Part shown: piece by piece, positions 1 to 13,876 of the stretch
Layout: the number at the start of each line of letters is the position of its first letter
Numbering within the stretch: position 1 is the stretch's first letter
NCBI GenBank assembly: GCA_008711295.1
Contig: VUYV01000014.1
Location: forward strand, 8,383,540 to 8,447,539
Reading direction: 5' to 3'
DNA length: 64,000 nt
Source: Anarhynchus alexandrinus
Lineage: Eukaryota; Chordata; Aves; Charadriiformes; Charadriidae
The notes under the pieces: model-generated
Seen by the model: the letters and a program-made list of their open reading frames with translations, nothing else
Told to the model about the DNA's origin: nothing
Database searches by the model: none
Translations under genes and position numbers: made by a program

Positions 1-955
1 AAACACTGAGGCTTATATTTCTGTATGTGATGGAACTGGGAAGTATCCCAGGATTTTCAGAAGAATTTGAGAAAAGTCAAAATCCATGCAGAAACTTTGG
101 AGACAATTTCAAGAAGATATGTAACAGAACGATGGATTTTTGTACTCATAAAAGCTTATAAATTACCCCATTTAAAAAAGATAAATTTTCTTTATTCTTT
201 TCTGCACTCTGCTCACTTTTCCTTTCCACTGAATATTTCATACAACAGAGTTTTGAATTAAAATTCAAGTCAAAAAAACTCCCCACAAACACACCACCAA
301 AGAACCGACTGTACACACGCATCGAAAGCAAAATGGGATTTCATCTCGCATTGCCTCTTTTCAGTCAGGATGCTATTTGCGTACTATATTTTTCCAGCAA
401 ATCATGCAGATTCCTGACAGTTGGCAGCCCCCCTCTCCTGCGCGAACCCCGGCAGGGAAGCTCCCGGCTCTCCGTGGTCTCACCACACGGTGGCAATAGA
501 ACTTCCACCTTCCTGCTAAGGAGTTGAGTTGCTTCGGATTTCCTCCTTCATTACTTCTTACTCACTCTAATGATTACATTTGTAGGTGGCAATTACAGCC
601 TTCTGAGTTTCTGCTTTCCATTTCCTCTATAAATTTAATAGAGTATTGTTGGGTTTATTTTTCAAATAAACTCTGCAACATTTCCAAGGACGTTAAACCC
701 TGTTATATAAGAGTTTTCCTTTCAGCTAATGCAATATTGCATGTTTCTCTGATCTCTAATGAAGTTTTGAGGACCACTCTGGAATTATTCCTTTTTGCCA
801 ACACGCATTCATATGCCCTTCTGGATTAACTCTCTCCCTCCAAGATAGTACCTCTCTCCTCTAGTCCATGTTGCTTTTGTTGCCTGATTGGAATTGGGGG
901 GGGTGGGGAAAAGAGTCGCAAATGATTTAAAACCAGCTTAAAAATAATACATGAC

Positions 956-1030
956 AAAAAAAAAAAAAGAAAAAAATAAGGGATATTTAGATAAAAACAA
1001 TAACAATTAAAAACAAACAAACAAACAAAA
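956..1030. repeat. Poly-A run and (AAAC)n repeat
   Basis: Thirteen A, G, then seven A at 956-976, followed after an A-rich gap by AAAC units at 1009-1030. Confidence 0.9.
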
Positions 1031-4000
1031 CCCCAGGAAAATATTCAGCCTGGAAAGGAATTACAGATGCATAAGAAAAGGTGAGACATAAGATATCAGC
1101 CCTTTGTAAACCACACTAAGGAATAAACTTGTAGTCTTCATTTTAAATGACAGTGCTACTGAAAAAATAATAAAAAAACCCCCTATCTGTTATTACTTCA
1201 TTTTAGAATTAGTTTGTAGAGATAGTCTACATCTAAAGTACGACGTAAACCTTTTTTCTGCATTTTTGAAAAGGTGTTGATACTTCTCAGACTGGAACAT
1301 AACTATCACCAGGTCTCAGCAGAAAGGTATCATTCTCTGGTCCCTAGCCCAGGCATCACAGATTTAAGGCTTAACTGGTTATATTCAAGAATACAGTACT
1401 ATAAAAGTCAGTAGAAACGCTCAAAAAAACCCCCCAAATCTTGAAGCAAAACTCAGAGAAGTTTAAGGAACATGTACATTTGTTAGAGATATCAACTTCT
1501 GCTTAATTGTATATTTTTTTCTCTGGATCTAGTATATAACTCAGGATATTGTACATACTAAATGAGATAGTAATTGTGAATTTTACATCTACTTTTCTGG
1601 CATGTTTGTGTGAATTATGGGAAATATTTTTCTGCTAATAGATTGGAATTCAAATACTCTGCCTGACCGACTGCAGTGGTTGCCCTTCGCAGTACCAGAT
1701 GAGACAATGAGTGAATGTTTTCTTGGTGTGGCTTACATCCATACAGCCACTACAGTTGCAAAACCATCTGGGAGACCCAGCTACATTACAGGAAATTTTG
1801 GGGATAAAACCACAGAACACTTGATAGTTTTCTTTGGTACTATACAGTGCTTCCTCTGTCATTAAAATCTCAAAAGTCCTTTAGAAGTGAAAAGAGAGTT
1901 CTTCAAAATCCGCAATTAAGGAATTTGTTAATAAGAAGAATTTTAAATAATTAAAATCAATTACAGGATTTATGTCTTAGCAGTATTTTTTGTTGCTGTG
2001 CTCTTTGATGTAACTCAAAACAATGGACTACAGGTTTCCAGTGCAGAGTGATGTACAAGAACTTCCGTGGTCTTAAAACTTCTTATGGTTGGGGATTAGG
2101 GCACAACAAGCTTTCAGTCATTTTCCAGGAAAAAAAAAAGGAAAAATAAGGTAGTCTAATCATAATTTTCTGGTAGGCAAGCAATAGCTTATCAAGCCGG
2201 TAGCGCAAGCTGCCTGAACTTGTGATCAGTCAGCACCAAGATGACCCAGGAGAACACAGAAAAGGCCATGATCCCTTTAGAAGAAAAGAATGGGGAAGAA
2301 CAGCATCAAATCCAGCTCCACATGGCTCAGCTGTGCTGTGGAAATATTTCTCGAAGTAGGAAACCCAGTTTGCAATGGAAAACAGGCAAAGAAGCTGGGG
2401 AAAACATAAGTGGTTGCTGCTGTTCTTGCTGGAGGCTGCAGACCTAAGGAAATGTAGCAACACTGGTTTATTCCTCTGTCTCATCCCTGGTGTGATAGCC
2501 ATGGTCTGGCTCTGCCTTGGTGGGCAGTGAAACCTGGCTTGGGATGTATCACCCCACCTCCAGACCCTAAGACAGCCCAGTGGATGTGGGCGAGGGCTGC
2601 AGGGAGGCAGAAGCAGGGTGCCAGGTCGGAGCAGCGCCTGCTGTAGTTTCCCATGGGTTTGAAGGAAACATCTCCTACCGGTTAACAGCATTGCTTCGTC
2701 CCTGACGTCCTCAGCTCTCATCCCAGGAGACCAGGATGCGATTAAGGGTTTCTGCCATCCACCTGGATTTGGTTCCTGCTGTCCCATGTTGGCTGCTTTC
2801 CACCTCTGCAGACCAGGAGCAGCTGTGACCACTGCAACCCGCCCCGCTGCAGACACGTGGTGTTTGCAGGCAGCTCCTACCTCCAGCCTGGCACACAACC
2901 GCCAACGCATCCCTGGCCACTTGTATTTTACTACTTACCCATCTGAAAGTTTTAAGATCATCTTTTAAATGTGCTATTTTCCTCCACTTTTCTAATTACT
3001 GTTAACTCTGTAGCATAGTTTCCCCTGTAGACCTGTACCCATTGAAGACTGGAAAACAGCTGGTGCAGAAGCTACGCCATATGGTAGTTACTTATAGCAA
3101 CATAAACTAATTGGGTGTTGAGGGTGATATAATCCCTGGATGCTTTATCTTTTAGAACTGCTGGTATGTCAATATGATCACTTTTAAGATCTGCCCTAGT
3201 TCTTCAGTTCTCCTGAAGCAAAATCCAGTCAGAGTCACCTCCATGTCCTGGTTGGTATCAACATTACAGTCACCACCGGACTTCTTTGTCCCAATTTGAA
3301 AAATACCTTGTACTGTAACACCCACATCCCTCGTGTGCTAAAGGTCTGAGGTGCAGTGGAGAGCTGGTAGCTTGAAACATCGGTGCAAAAACCCAGCCCT
3401 GTTTTCCCAGTACCAGGATCTGAGCACGATGGTTGTCATTCCTCATGCGATGTCAAGCACATGCAGCACTGATAGGAATACTGAAGGTCATTTTTCACGT
3501 ACAAAGATTTAACCTCCTGCCTGTTCTGCTGGAGGAAGCAGTGGAGTTCAGCTCTGCGAGGGCACCCCTTGTCCCCAGCCAGCCCTGGGCAGGAACTCAC
3601 CCTTTGCGTTTCACAGGTCGTTACCTCCTCTGCTCTTCCAGTCAAAGACCTGCTCCCACCTCTGATGGTTCCCAGCTGATATTAGGATTTGGAGTTGTAG
3701 TTTTTTAACAGCACTTCAGTTTGGTTCTTTTTATTTTTTTTTTCATTAGGAGAGCTGACATACACAAATTATGAGCTGCCTTCTGTCATTTCTGATATTC
3801 TTTTCATTTTTCTGCTATTTTACAACAATGGATAGGCCAACTCTCTACTGAGAATCACATATCTCAGCAGAATTTTCATCCCTTTCATGTAGCTTTCACT
3901 CGTTCTAATTTGGACAGAGTACGTTTATTTTTGCTTTTTTTATTTCTTATGGTAGATACTCTTTATTTAGGCCAAGGAGCAGAGAGACAGAGGAGAGCTA

Positions 4001-4505
4001 TTCAAACAGCCTGTAGTTTTTTCACTGGCCCCTGAATTTCCATAAGCCAGGCTGCACCAAAGAAGAATCACTGCATCAAGAAAAAAAAACAACACAGAAA
4101 TTTACTTTTCAGGTCGAATTGATGCACTAATACAAAATTCCTATAGCTATCTTTTCATTTGGCTGTTCTTTCTGTCCTTTTAATCACTTCTTGATCGCAG
4201 CACTTTAAAAACATTAAGATTGGTTGTTTACCTTAAAACCTGTTTTTCAACAAAAAGTTCATGGACACCCTCAGAAGAAGAAAACCACGAATTTTACTCA
4301 GGGGAATAATGAGGCAAATGTAAATTTATCACGATAGAGAGCTCCATTCCCTACACTTGTACCAGCAGGTTACGCTATTTACCCCAATGCAGGTATTCTG
4401 TGACTTCTGAAGGCATATTCCAAAAGCTCCTACAGTGATTTTGTGATGTCAGAGCCAACATGTCTAACTGCAAAGAGATCAGAAAAAGCCATCAAAACTA
4501 TACAT

Positions 4506-4790
4506 AAAATCATATAATTGTAGGTCTAGGGCTTCTAGAAGAAGCCCAAGAAATCATCTAATCTCCCCCTTGCACTGAAATAGGATTGATGTTTATCTCA
4601 ACGACCTATGACAAAAATCTGCCTAATTCAGTCTTAAAAATCCCCCAGGACAGAGATCCCTACAGTATCCCCAGGCAACGTACCCGAACAGACATATTTT
4701 CCCCTAATATCAATGTACATAGTTTTCATACAAATTAACGCAATTCTTTTAATCTTCTACAACATTCTACAGCCTGGAAGACTCTTATGT
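4506..4790 (-). mobile_element. Decayed ancient CR1 3' end
   Basis: On the plus strand this reads as a degraded reverse complement of an old CR1 3' end: ATCATATAATTGTAGGTCT, then AAATCATCTAATCTCCCCCT. A line around CAGTCTTAAAAATCCCCCAG corresponds to the 'short-sentence' end of ORF2, followed by a decayed TTTTCCCCTAATATC block. It is far more diverged than the bird copies above and resembles the class seen in turtles and crocodilians. No open frame remains. Confidence 0.75.
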
Positions 4791-6924
4791 GTGTCATAGC
4801 CACCGACACAGAAATGATGCATTTTTGTTTTATCCACAGTGAACCTGATCTCCTAAGTGTATTATTCTCTGTGTTTTATCATAATAAACCACAGATACAG
4901 TTTTATGGAGCAAAAACATAGCTCTCGAATTTGAGAGAATTTGCAAATACTCTCTAACGTTCACACTATTTTTTTTTCCTGAAATAATGTCAGTTTAAGA
5001 TATTTCCTTTGCAACCCCGATAGTGGACATGAAGCACGAATATTGCAGCAAGACCCTCGCATTCAGCACCCTGGTGCAGATCCAGAGCACCACTACCAGC
5101 TTCTGTGGAGTTAATCCAGACTTTAGATCAGCGTGGCATAGGCCAAAATCTATTTTGTAATATTTAAAGTGCTAGTATACTAATTAGTTGTTAAAAAAAA
5201 CATTATGATCAGAAAATGGGGACACAGATCTCCAATAGAGTATTTAATCCACAGCTACTGTAACGAATTTGGTGCAGAGAAACAGAACAAACAGAAAAAC
5301 ATAATAGTTCTGTTATACAACTTTTTAATATACCATTTTTTGGAAATATTTGACTCAGTGATGCAATATCTATTTTCAGATACCTACCAGGTGCTACTTT
5401 CATACTCTGATACTGTTCTATGTATTTTATTTGTCAATTTTTCACTTTTATTCCCATACTCTTGCTTAAGCAGAGCAGTAGCTAACCAACTGAGCTTAAT
5501 TTGGTTGCAAACTGGGTAGCTCTTTTCTCATATAAGGTAATTGAAGAGGTAACCGTATCCCTGACAAAGCAGTGGCAGTAAAATAACAGTGGAAAACAGA
5601 AGAGATTCTACCTCAGCAGCTGCTTAAATTTTGTGGGAACTCACACATCTCAACTAAATCTGCAGAGATCAAAAGACTGAGTCTGGATTTAAACGTCTGC
5701 AACTGAACACAATTTGTGCTCTCATGTTTGCTATATAGACTGCAAATCTATTTTCAGGAAAAGATTCACATAAACTTCAATAATCTCTTTAATCACGTAG
5801 CCCAGCAGGCCTGAACAAGTCACAATTTGTTGCAATGCAGATGAGTGTTGCCTTACCCTAAAAGATTAAAATACTGGCAACAGCAGAATATGACATTTTT
5901 ATTTTTACTATCATCCAACGATGACTGGCTCAGAGCTTTTCCTGAAGAAAAGCCCTTTTAAATAGGAACTCTGTGGAAGGAGAGTGCAAGCTTCAGCACA
6001 AACACCAACAACCTCACTCGCTGAACATCTCTTGACGTAAAGAACTGGCAGCCGCTGGCTAACCAGTGACATCAGGACAGACATCTGGCTTCCTTCCACC
6101 ACCCCAAGGAGATCACTGACCACAGTAAATAACATTCTGTTTTCCTTCCAAAAGCCATCCTGAAGCCTGAATGATGGCGATCCAAAAATTAGAGGATGAC
6201 AGGTGTTGGGTTTGGCTGGCAGCCCCCTTCACAACAACCTTCTGCAGAAGGGGAAGGTTAAAGACTGGGCTAGAGCTGGCAAGGTTTACCATGGTGCGGT
6301 GTTGGATTTTGAAGCCAGTCCAGATAGCAGCACATTTTAAAGTTTTCAGGAGCTTGCTGATTTCTAGGCAGGCATTCGCAATGTGCATTGTAAATGGTTC
6401 AATTTTCCCCGACCTTAGCCAACTGAGAAGGGCCAGAAGGCTGCTCCTGGTGATGCAATCTCTAACGCGAGCTTCCTTCCCTATGACAGGGGAACCTCCG
6501 CCAAAGCAAGAAGGTGGGGGAACTTCTACAAAACCTTTCATGAAATGATCTGGTAAAATTTAAGGTGCTCTTTTCCAGTGCTTTAACATGAATTAGGCAG
6601 AATAATGCTGCATCTAGTTCATCTTCCTTGCAACAGAATTATGGACGGTGGAAATACCCACTTCAAACACGTGGCTGAGGCCAAGAGCTGCTCCTCATTC
6701 TTATTTTGAATGCAACTGAAATGGCCAGATTTTATGCACATTTGGTATAAGTGAGCATGCAAATAAAGGTGCACCAAAAAATAGTCACCTACACTTTCAA
6801 TAGGCAGCTAAATAATGGCTAACTGGGAATTGCACAGCTCGAAGTGCTACACAACAGCTGCATGTGCTGAATGGGCAACATTGAATAATGTCCAATATGC
6901 AAAAGAGAGGAAAGCTTTCTATGT

Positions 6925-7568
6925 TAGAATCATAGAATTGTCTAGGTTGGAAGAGACCTTTAAGATCATAGAGTCCAACCATCAACCTAACACTGCCAAA
7001 ACCACCACTCAACCATGTCCCTCAGCAGCACATCTACTTGTCTTTTAAATGCCTCCAGGGATGGTGATTCCACCACTTCCCTGGGCAGCCTGTTCCAATG
7101 TTTGATAACTCCGTTGGTGAAGAAATTTTTCCTAATATCCATCGTAAATCTCCCCTGGTGCAACTTGAGGCCATTTCCTCTTGTCCTATCGCCTGTTACT
7201 TGGGAGAAGAGACCGACCCCCACCTCGCTACAACCTCCTTTCAGGTAGTTTTGGAGAGTCATAAGGTCTCCCCTCAGCCTCCTTTTCTCCAGGCTAAATA
7301 ACCCCAGTTCCCTCAGCCACTCCTCAGAAGACTGGTTCTCCAGACCCCTCACCAGCTTTGTTGCCCTTCTCTGGACACACTCCAGCACCTCAGTGTCTTT
7401 CTTGTAGTGAAGGGCCCAAAACTGAATGCAATACTCGAGGTGGAGCCTCACCAGTGCTGAGTACAGGGGGACGATCACTGCCCTGGTCCTGCTGGCCACA
7501 CTATTCCTGATACAGGCCAGGATGGTGTTGGCCTTCTTGGCCACTTGGGCACACTGCTGGCTCATATT
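6925..7568 (-). mobile_element. CR1 LINE, 5'-truncated 3' end (644 bp)
   Basis: Read on the minus strand, this is the C-terminal part of CR1 ORF2 followed by the short 3' UTR. It starts at [13 protein letters not shown] and passes the conserved [24 protein letters not shown] and [17 protein letters not shown] blocks. The 3' end is TAGACAATTCTATGATTCTA, carrying the terminal ATTCTATG unit. One frame stays open for 192 codons, so the copy is moderately young. It covers only the region downstream of the reverse transcriptase core and could not move on its own. The 5' truncation is typical of LINE insertion. Confidence 0.95.
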
Positions 7569-10500
7569 TAGAATTTAATATGGTGACAATGTCACTGAAG
7601 CACCACACTGGCTTCGCGACCTCACCTGAACAAGCACAGAAATGAGGGAACAAACTCCACAGAGCTTCCCCAAAAGCCCTGAATAACTGCAGCATGTACT
7701 TGAGGACAAACTAGTGACTTTTAGACTTGGGGTGCATTTGTGGCACTATATGAGGCCATTTCCCAGTGCCAAGTGTTTCACTACCTCCTTTATCCTATAG
7801 CAGATGTGTAGAACTGCAATTTATCCACCTCCATGAAATATTTTCTCTGTGACTGAAGAAGTGAAAGTTCTTAAAAACAAACAAACAAGAATCTATACTC
7901 ACTGTCCCAGTGATTCTTCGTGTATCTTGTCAAAAAGGAATTTTTGGTAGTCACATCAGAGCTGGTCCCTTTTACTGCCTGGAGCCCTGGCTTTAGCATC
8001 CTCTTAGCAAGAGATTAATTTATCCAAAGTAAAAATTCAGTCATGACTCAGTCTAATTCTTAATCTCATCCTCCCCCACCAGGTCTTGGAGCTACTAATT
8101 ACTGGGAAAGGTTAGCCCTACACTGTGAAATATTAGGATATCTGATCTCTTTCTCTGGTGACACTGAGCAGGAATTTTAGGAGTTACTTGCTTTCAGCCT
8201 AATTATGAATGTCCATTTCCAAATTCAGGTATAATTCGATCATCAAAGTTCCTGTTTCCAAGCAGAAGTTCAGCATTCTCATATTATACAATGAAAAATT
8301 GAGCACACAGACAAATTAGGTAAAGCACTGTTTCAGCAGACTTATATGGCATTTTCCCAGTATTAAGACCATTTCCAGAGTCCCAGGATTGATACTCCTA
8401 AACTTAAGAAATAGATCTACTCCACATGCTTGAAATACTGTAAACACAAATGATACTGCTCAAAATAACTGCTATTTCATTTGGCAGCTGCTACCAGGCA
8501 CTGCACCTCTGAGACCAGCCATACATGTTCTAAATATACCCTCTGATTTTTGTGAGATGCTGATTAAATTATGGAAAAGATTTTTCTTTATTACTGTGTT
8601 CTCCTTCCTCTCTTTATAAAGTCTAGAAAAGGAACAGAACCGCTATTAGCATGAATCAGCCAGTAGCTTTGAACGTGTAGTTCCCATAAGCTCAGGGAGA
8701 GTTTCGGGGAAACGTACGTGAAGGGAAATTGGGAGCCTTCGCTAGATCTTGCAGCAAAAAATTCTGCAGTTTCATTGTCTTAATGACGACGACATCCTGG
8801 CCTCTCCCACCAGGTGTCACTGCGAAGTCACATTAGAGGATCTGTTGGTGATAACACGAGATGCAGGCAGAATGAAGATTAATAAGGCATACGAGTCATT
8901 GCTGGAAAAGAGTCTCTTTTCACTCCTCCTCTTGCTCCCTAGCCAAAAATAAAGCATAGCAACACCGCTGTGCATTGTGCTCAACAGAGCAGAGTATTAA
9001 TTTTAAACGATGGATACATATAGCTCATATTGCGTAAGAGTTTTAACCGCGTGCCATGGGAGCTGGGGCTGGTGCCGGGCTGCCAGGTGTGGTTCTCGCT
9101 GACGTGAGGCTGAGGAGACGTCCAGATGAGACATCACAGCCACGGTGTCAGGACTGTCTGGAACGGGGATGCTCACTTTGAGATGATCTTTAGAGACTTA
9201 CAGGACAAACCCTTCTGGTGAGGGAGTAACTCATGTGCAATGCTTCCTTTTGCAACCAAATCCCTAAAAAACAAACATGCCTCCTGCAGAGCAAGTTGCA
9301 AAATAGCTTCTAAGGGAGTGCTCTTACATCTGAGGACACATGCAGGAAAACCCTCAGTTTCACACCCTATGGATGAGATAGGGCCATCTATAGGTGAAAA
9401 CCTTTCCTTCCCCTCCCGCTGGTGACAGGAGCACGCACCACTGTGTCGCATCCCGCTCCCCCATCATTTCCAAGAAGCTAGGATGCTAAGAAGCTAAGTA
9501 ACTCTCCAGAAGTCACGTACCTCTATCTGTAAACACAGACTTGCCCAAAGGAGGTCACACCAGGGCTTTACAGCAGTGCAGCCCAGGAAAGGTCCCTGTC
9601 CTGCTCAGCAGAGCCACGTAAAGGGACCCTGAATTACCCTGCTGGGGTGTCCCTGCTCTGGCAGCAGCATGCCTGCGTGGAGGGAGGTCCTCCTGCCCCA
9701 TTCCTCAGGATTCAGCATTACACACTCCCAAAAGTGAATGCACTCAATGAGCTTCCAAACTGCAGCACAGGGACATCCCAACCTCCTCTTTGTCACTGGG
9801 CCACATCGCACGGGCAGAGCCCCTCGCTGCTGCCCTTTCTCACAGCATCTGAATGATCTCCCCAAGTGCCTGGTAGCAAATGAAGGTACTTTAATTACAC
9901 CATGACAGACTTAATTTCTGTCTGAAGAGTGCTGTAACGAAGTACCTAAATGAAATGAATTTTACCTGCACTTTACTTGTTATAATGTACATTACTTTTA
10001 TTAAAGTACTATATATAAGAAACATATAAATACTCTTATCCCATCACTCTGAAAGTATTTTGTGCTATACCACCACTTCTTTTAAAATTATCTTTAAGCC
10101 TCATTATTCTCATGTTCTCAACCAACATATTCTCAAACCAACAACAATCACACAGCAAACTGAAAAATAAAACACTCTTTGCTGGTTCTACGCATTTAAA
10201 CGCTTAGCTGGTTTCAGCTGCAGAACTTTCAACTTTCTTTTATGGGATATCACTCCATTTTAGTGTAAGAATCTATCAGGCACAGCTCTGAAAACGTTAA
10301 GTCAGACTATGAAAACATTGTCAATGCTTATTTTAGTAATAAAAGCCATGTTTAATCTATGCTTCCATGTTACAGTAATCTATGTATCAATCTATAACCT
10401 TCCAGCTAAATGCACTAAGTAGATTAAGCTCTGATTGATTTGAAATGTTTTTCACTATATTATCAAAAGTCTACAGATCAGCATAAATACCTCGAAGACA

Positions 10501-10734
10501 TTTTTTCCCCTTTGGCAGATTTACAAAAGCAGAGCTTAACTTGAATTGAAATGAACTTCTGCATTTTTCCAGGGCAAAAAAAACCCTGTCAAATCTACTC
10601 TAGATCTGCTCTGCTTCCGGACTTAGTAAAAACCTGTGATTAATAGTACCGTGCATCTATTCTGTCGTGACAAAAGCAATCACGTTATGAAGAAAAGTGT
10701 TCCCTCTGGGTCTACCATTCATATAAAGTGTCAG

Positions 10735-11195
10735 GAGTTACCCCGAACGGTGGCACTGCTGGAACAGCGATCTGCATAGCGCTCTGCAAACCGCTCTCAG
10801 ACGGGGAAGGGAGGATTTTTGTTGATGTGCTCTTGCCGATTACGATAAAAGACCTTAAAAAGTGGCTTTCTCAAATAGAAAACATCAAGATTGTGTGTGT
10901 GTGTGTGTGTGTGTGTGCTGCGTTGGGGGAAAGTGAGAAGCAGGTCATGAGCTGTCACAGTAACCCGGCGGGCGCTGCGGGGAGGTTCGGCTGCCGCTGC
11001 CGGAGGTGGTGAACTTCAGCAACAAAAAGAGCACGCGAGGGAAGAGGAGTGCACTGAACTCTCCGTGATCCCGTTTCAGCGCTTCTCGCAGCTCCTTTGC
11101 AGACTATCTGCTGGAGATGGCTGCACAGATGGAATGAGATTTCTACATATGCTCAGCATCCATCCCGGTAGCTCGCTGCGACGGCGGCAGCGCAA
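10735..11195. promoter_or_regulatory. CpG-rich intronic patch
   Basis: CpG dinucleotides are scarce in most of the window but clustered here: about seven within 10967-11010 (CCCGGCGGGCGCTGCGGGG and following), more at 11030-11095, and again at 11160-11195 (GCTCGCTGCGACGGCGGC). A TG repeat lies inside. No exon or TATA box is recognised; a regulatory role is only inferred. Confidence 0.45.
10892..10917. repeat. (TG)13 microsatellite
   Basis: A clean run of 13 TG units ending in CTGCGTTGG. Confidence 0.97.
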
Positions 11196-12082
11196 ACAAA
11201 CATGGCTCTGAGGATCCCATCCAGCTCTGCTAAGGAGATGGGGAAGACATGGCTACAAATGTCAGTGGGAATGAGGGAAGAGTAAAAACAGCCCTGAGGA
11301 GGCAAATTTCGTTCCTTGCCCAGATACCAGGCAATTCCAGTCATGTGAGTTTGGACTGAAAAATTTGTTTCAGTTTATGCCACCAAAGTCTCTCCTTTTC
11401 TTGGGTGACCCCTCTTTGGTGGCACCCAAGAAATGGAGAGAAGTTGGGGAAAAAAAAAAAGTGTGTAACAGTGTGTTGGCAGAATATCCCAGTGCTGCTG
11501 GGGTAAAATTTCAGCCTGACAATGATGCCTGAATTCCCACGGAATCTGCTGAAGAGGTATCGTCCATCTCCCAGTGGTCCTTACCCATTTACCACCACAC
11601 AGTATTCCATTTCTTCTGGGATCCCCCTCCATCCATCCATGCATTCTGAGAGCTGACATCTGAACACCGCAGACCTGTCCAATCCCATGGCCCCACCGCT
11701 TGTTCAAGCGTCTGCCATGAATCCTCAGTCCTTACTCCAGTCCCAGGTTTTCCTCCATGAGGACTGCACAAGTGGCACAGTGCAGGAGAAGGAGCTCAGC
11801 TTACACAGTCCAGCTCTAGATTTGATTTTGGATTCCACACCCCATTACTTGGGAACATTTTTATCTCAGGTTTTCCTGTGGGTCCTTCTATACCTTGCTT
11901 GAGATACAAAAGAAGTTATTTCAATATAAGCCGTATTTGGACAGAAAGTGACATTTCCAAAGCTATGCCATATCCAAATTTCTTCGAAACCTACTCCCAG
12001 TGCTCAGCAGGTTCAGCAGTCCTACTCTGTACACGAGCTCAGAGAGGTTACAGAGCCTGGTTTGGTATGTCCAGACTGTATT

Positions 12083-12187
12083 TCATAGAATCATAGAATA
12101 GTTTGGGTTGGAAGGGACCTTAAAAGGTCATCTAGTCCAACCTCCCTTGCAATGAGGAGGGACATCTTCAACTAGATCAGGTTGCTT
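12083..12187 (-). mobile_element. CR1 LINE, short 3'-terminal fragment
   Basis: About 105 bp on the minus strand match only the very end of CR1. They include the AAGGTCCCTTCCAACCCAAA block and the terminal ATTCTATGATTCTATGAA units. The opposite-strand wording ACTAGATCAGGTTGC is characteristic of several bird CR1 subfamilies. No coding sequence remains. Confidence 0.93.
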
Positions 12188-13138
12188 TGATCATAAATTC
12201 ATTTCTTATCCAAGTACATTAACATAAAGTTAACAAGGAAGTTCATTATAAAGGACAAACCTGAAAGTCAATGTCAGCCAAGAAATTGCCTGAGCAATCC
12301 CATAATTGAATAAAAATATGTGTCAGCAAAACACAAGTGTCATCACGGGCTTGCTGGCGTGCTTGGAGTTCAGCAGCTTGACAAACTCCTGCCAGCATGG
12401 TGCTGTGTGTGACTCCACGAGAAGACCTTATGTACTAAATGATGTTTATCAGCAAAATACGGGTACTAATATGCTCGTTTGACCTACAGAGTCAACGGGC
12501 CTGCCCACAACTTCAGCAACAAATTCATAAATAAAGAAAAAAAACTAAAGAAAATTGCATTTTGTAACTTTTCAGCCACTCCTCTGGTTACAAAGTGCTT
12601 CACAAGGAGGTCATTCACTTGCAAATATTCTGTGGTACAGTGTAAAAACACATTTAAATATCAAAAGTAATCTAAACTGCTATCAGATTTCCCCAGCGAT
12701 GTGTCTGATGAGTTTGTACACTGATTTATGGGACCGGTTTCTCTGGGAGTGGCAAACAAAATAATTTATTCTAATTCCCTCACTTTTGAGCCCAACAGTC
12801 CCAGCTTCGCTGTGATACAGAGTAATTTAAAGAGTGCTTCATATTTTTACGCCAATGAATGGTGAACGGAATTTTGCAACCTATATTGTTCCATTAGGCC
12901 TCAGGAAAACTGGGAGCAGCCAACAGGCTGCACTTAATAGATGTATCTGGAAACTTCTTTCTGTAGAGATAAGAAAAGCTTGGGACTGTGCTGGGGCCTG
13001 CAGAAAGAAATGGGACTTTAGAGGGAAACCATCACAAGAAAAAGACACTGCTGGGTCCCAAAAACAGGATCCTTGTGAGAAGAAACTGCTGGCAGCATTA
13101 GCCAGCAACAGAGAGAGGGATACAGGTTGTGTGCATGT

Positions 13139-13170
13139 TATATATATATATGTTTTATATGTATATATTA
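13139..13170. repeat. (TA)n-rich microsatellite
   Basis: TATATATATATATG followed by TTTTATATGTATATATTA. Confidence 0.85.
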
Positions 13171-13876
13171 TTTTTAATTCTGATAGAGTATTAGCTTAAA
13201 AGCCTCTAACATCCCCCCAAAGAACTGTGGATGGCTGTGATCCTTTCCTAAGCCAGCGAGCAGGGGAGATTATTTTGCAAGCAGCTGCCCACAGATCCCT
13301 AAAGGGCCATTTGCCAGCTGAAAGGACCAAAATAAAGCAGTGCCCCAGTGATGACCCTCTACCTCATCAGGCCCATTTTCAAGGGAAAGAAGTCAATTAC
13401 CATGAGGACCTGTCTGCTTTTAGAAGACTTTTAGGTAGCAAGACCTGGGCAGCTTCCAAGACCCACCTCGTGATGTTGAGAACAACCAATCAAGTAAAAT
13501 TGTTTCCTCGCTTCTTTCTTTAAAATAAAGCCCCTTTCCATCCCCATTTCTGTCCTTTTCTGTGACTTGAAAACTGTCATGTCTATGAGTGATTGCAGTG
13601 CCATTAAATAATGAAGCAGTTCTGTTCATTAAAGCTTTGTGATTTATTACCTTTGGACTAAGGGAAAGAAAAACAGCCTGAAAACAGAATTCTTACATCA
13701 TTTCACATTATTTCCAGTCCAGCACTTCAGAAAACTGTTAGAATAGCAGATTTTCAGCTTCGTAGTCCACCATTCCCCAGAAATGCAATGCTGAATGTCT
13801 AATTCCAGCCAGTTCTGTAAATCTAGAGTGTAACTTAAACTCATAACTAACTGCTGCCCTAAATGTCGTATCCTAC

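Larger units (their letters stand above)
1..13876 (-). other. DPP6: DPP6 intron 3' of exon C (partial)
   Basis: No coding exon of DPP6 or any other gene could be recognised here on either strand. The next expected segment (EEIL...IAHWWSPDG in the family) was looked for and not seen, so the intron continues out of the window. It contains one decayed CR1 relic, two bird CR1 3' ends, a CpG-rich patch, simple repeats, and GC-richer stretches around 2.2-2.9 and 9.6-9.9 kb. The remainder is AT-rich sequence with no feature I can name. Confidence 0.85.

Noticed and set aside
6113..6548. Overlapping open frames of 142 codons (minus) and 125 codons (plus)
   Set aside because: No recognisable domain, no splice sites fitting DPP6 phase, and opposing frames of this length are expected by chance in 64 kb.
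9470..9560. CTAAGTAACTCTCCAGAAGTCAC resembling a MIR core
   Set aside because: Match too short and without the expected preceding or following parts.
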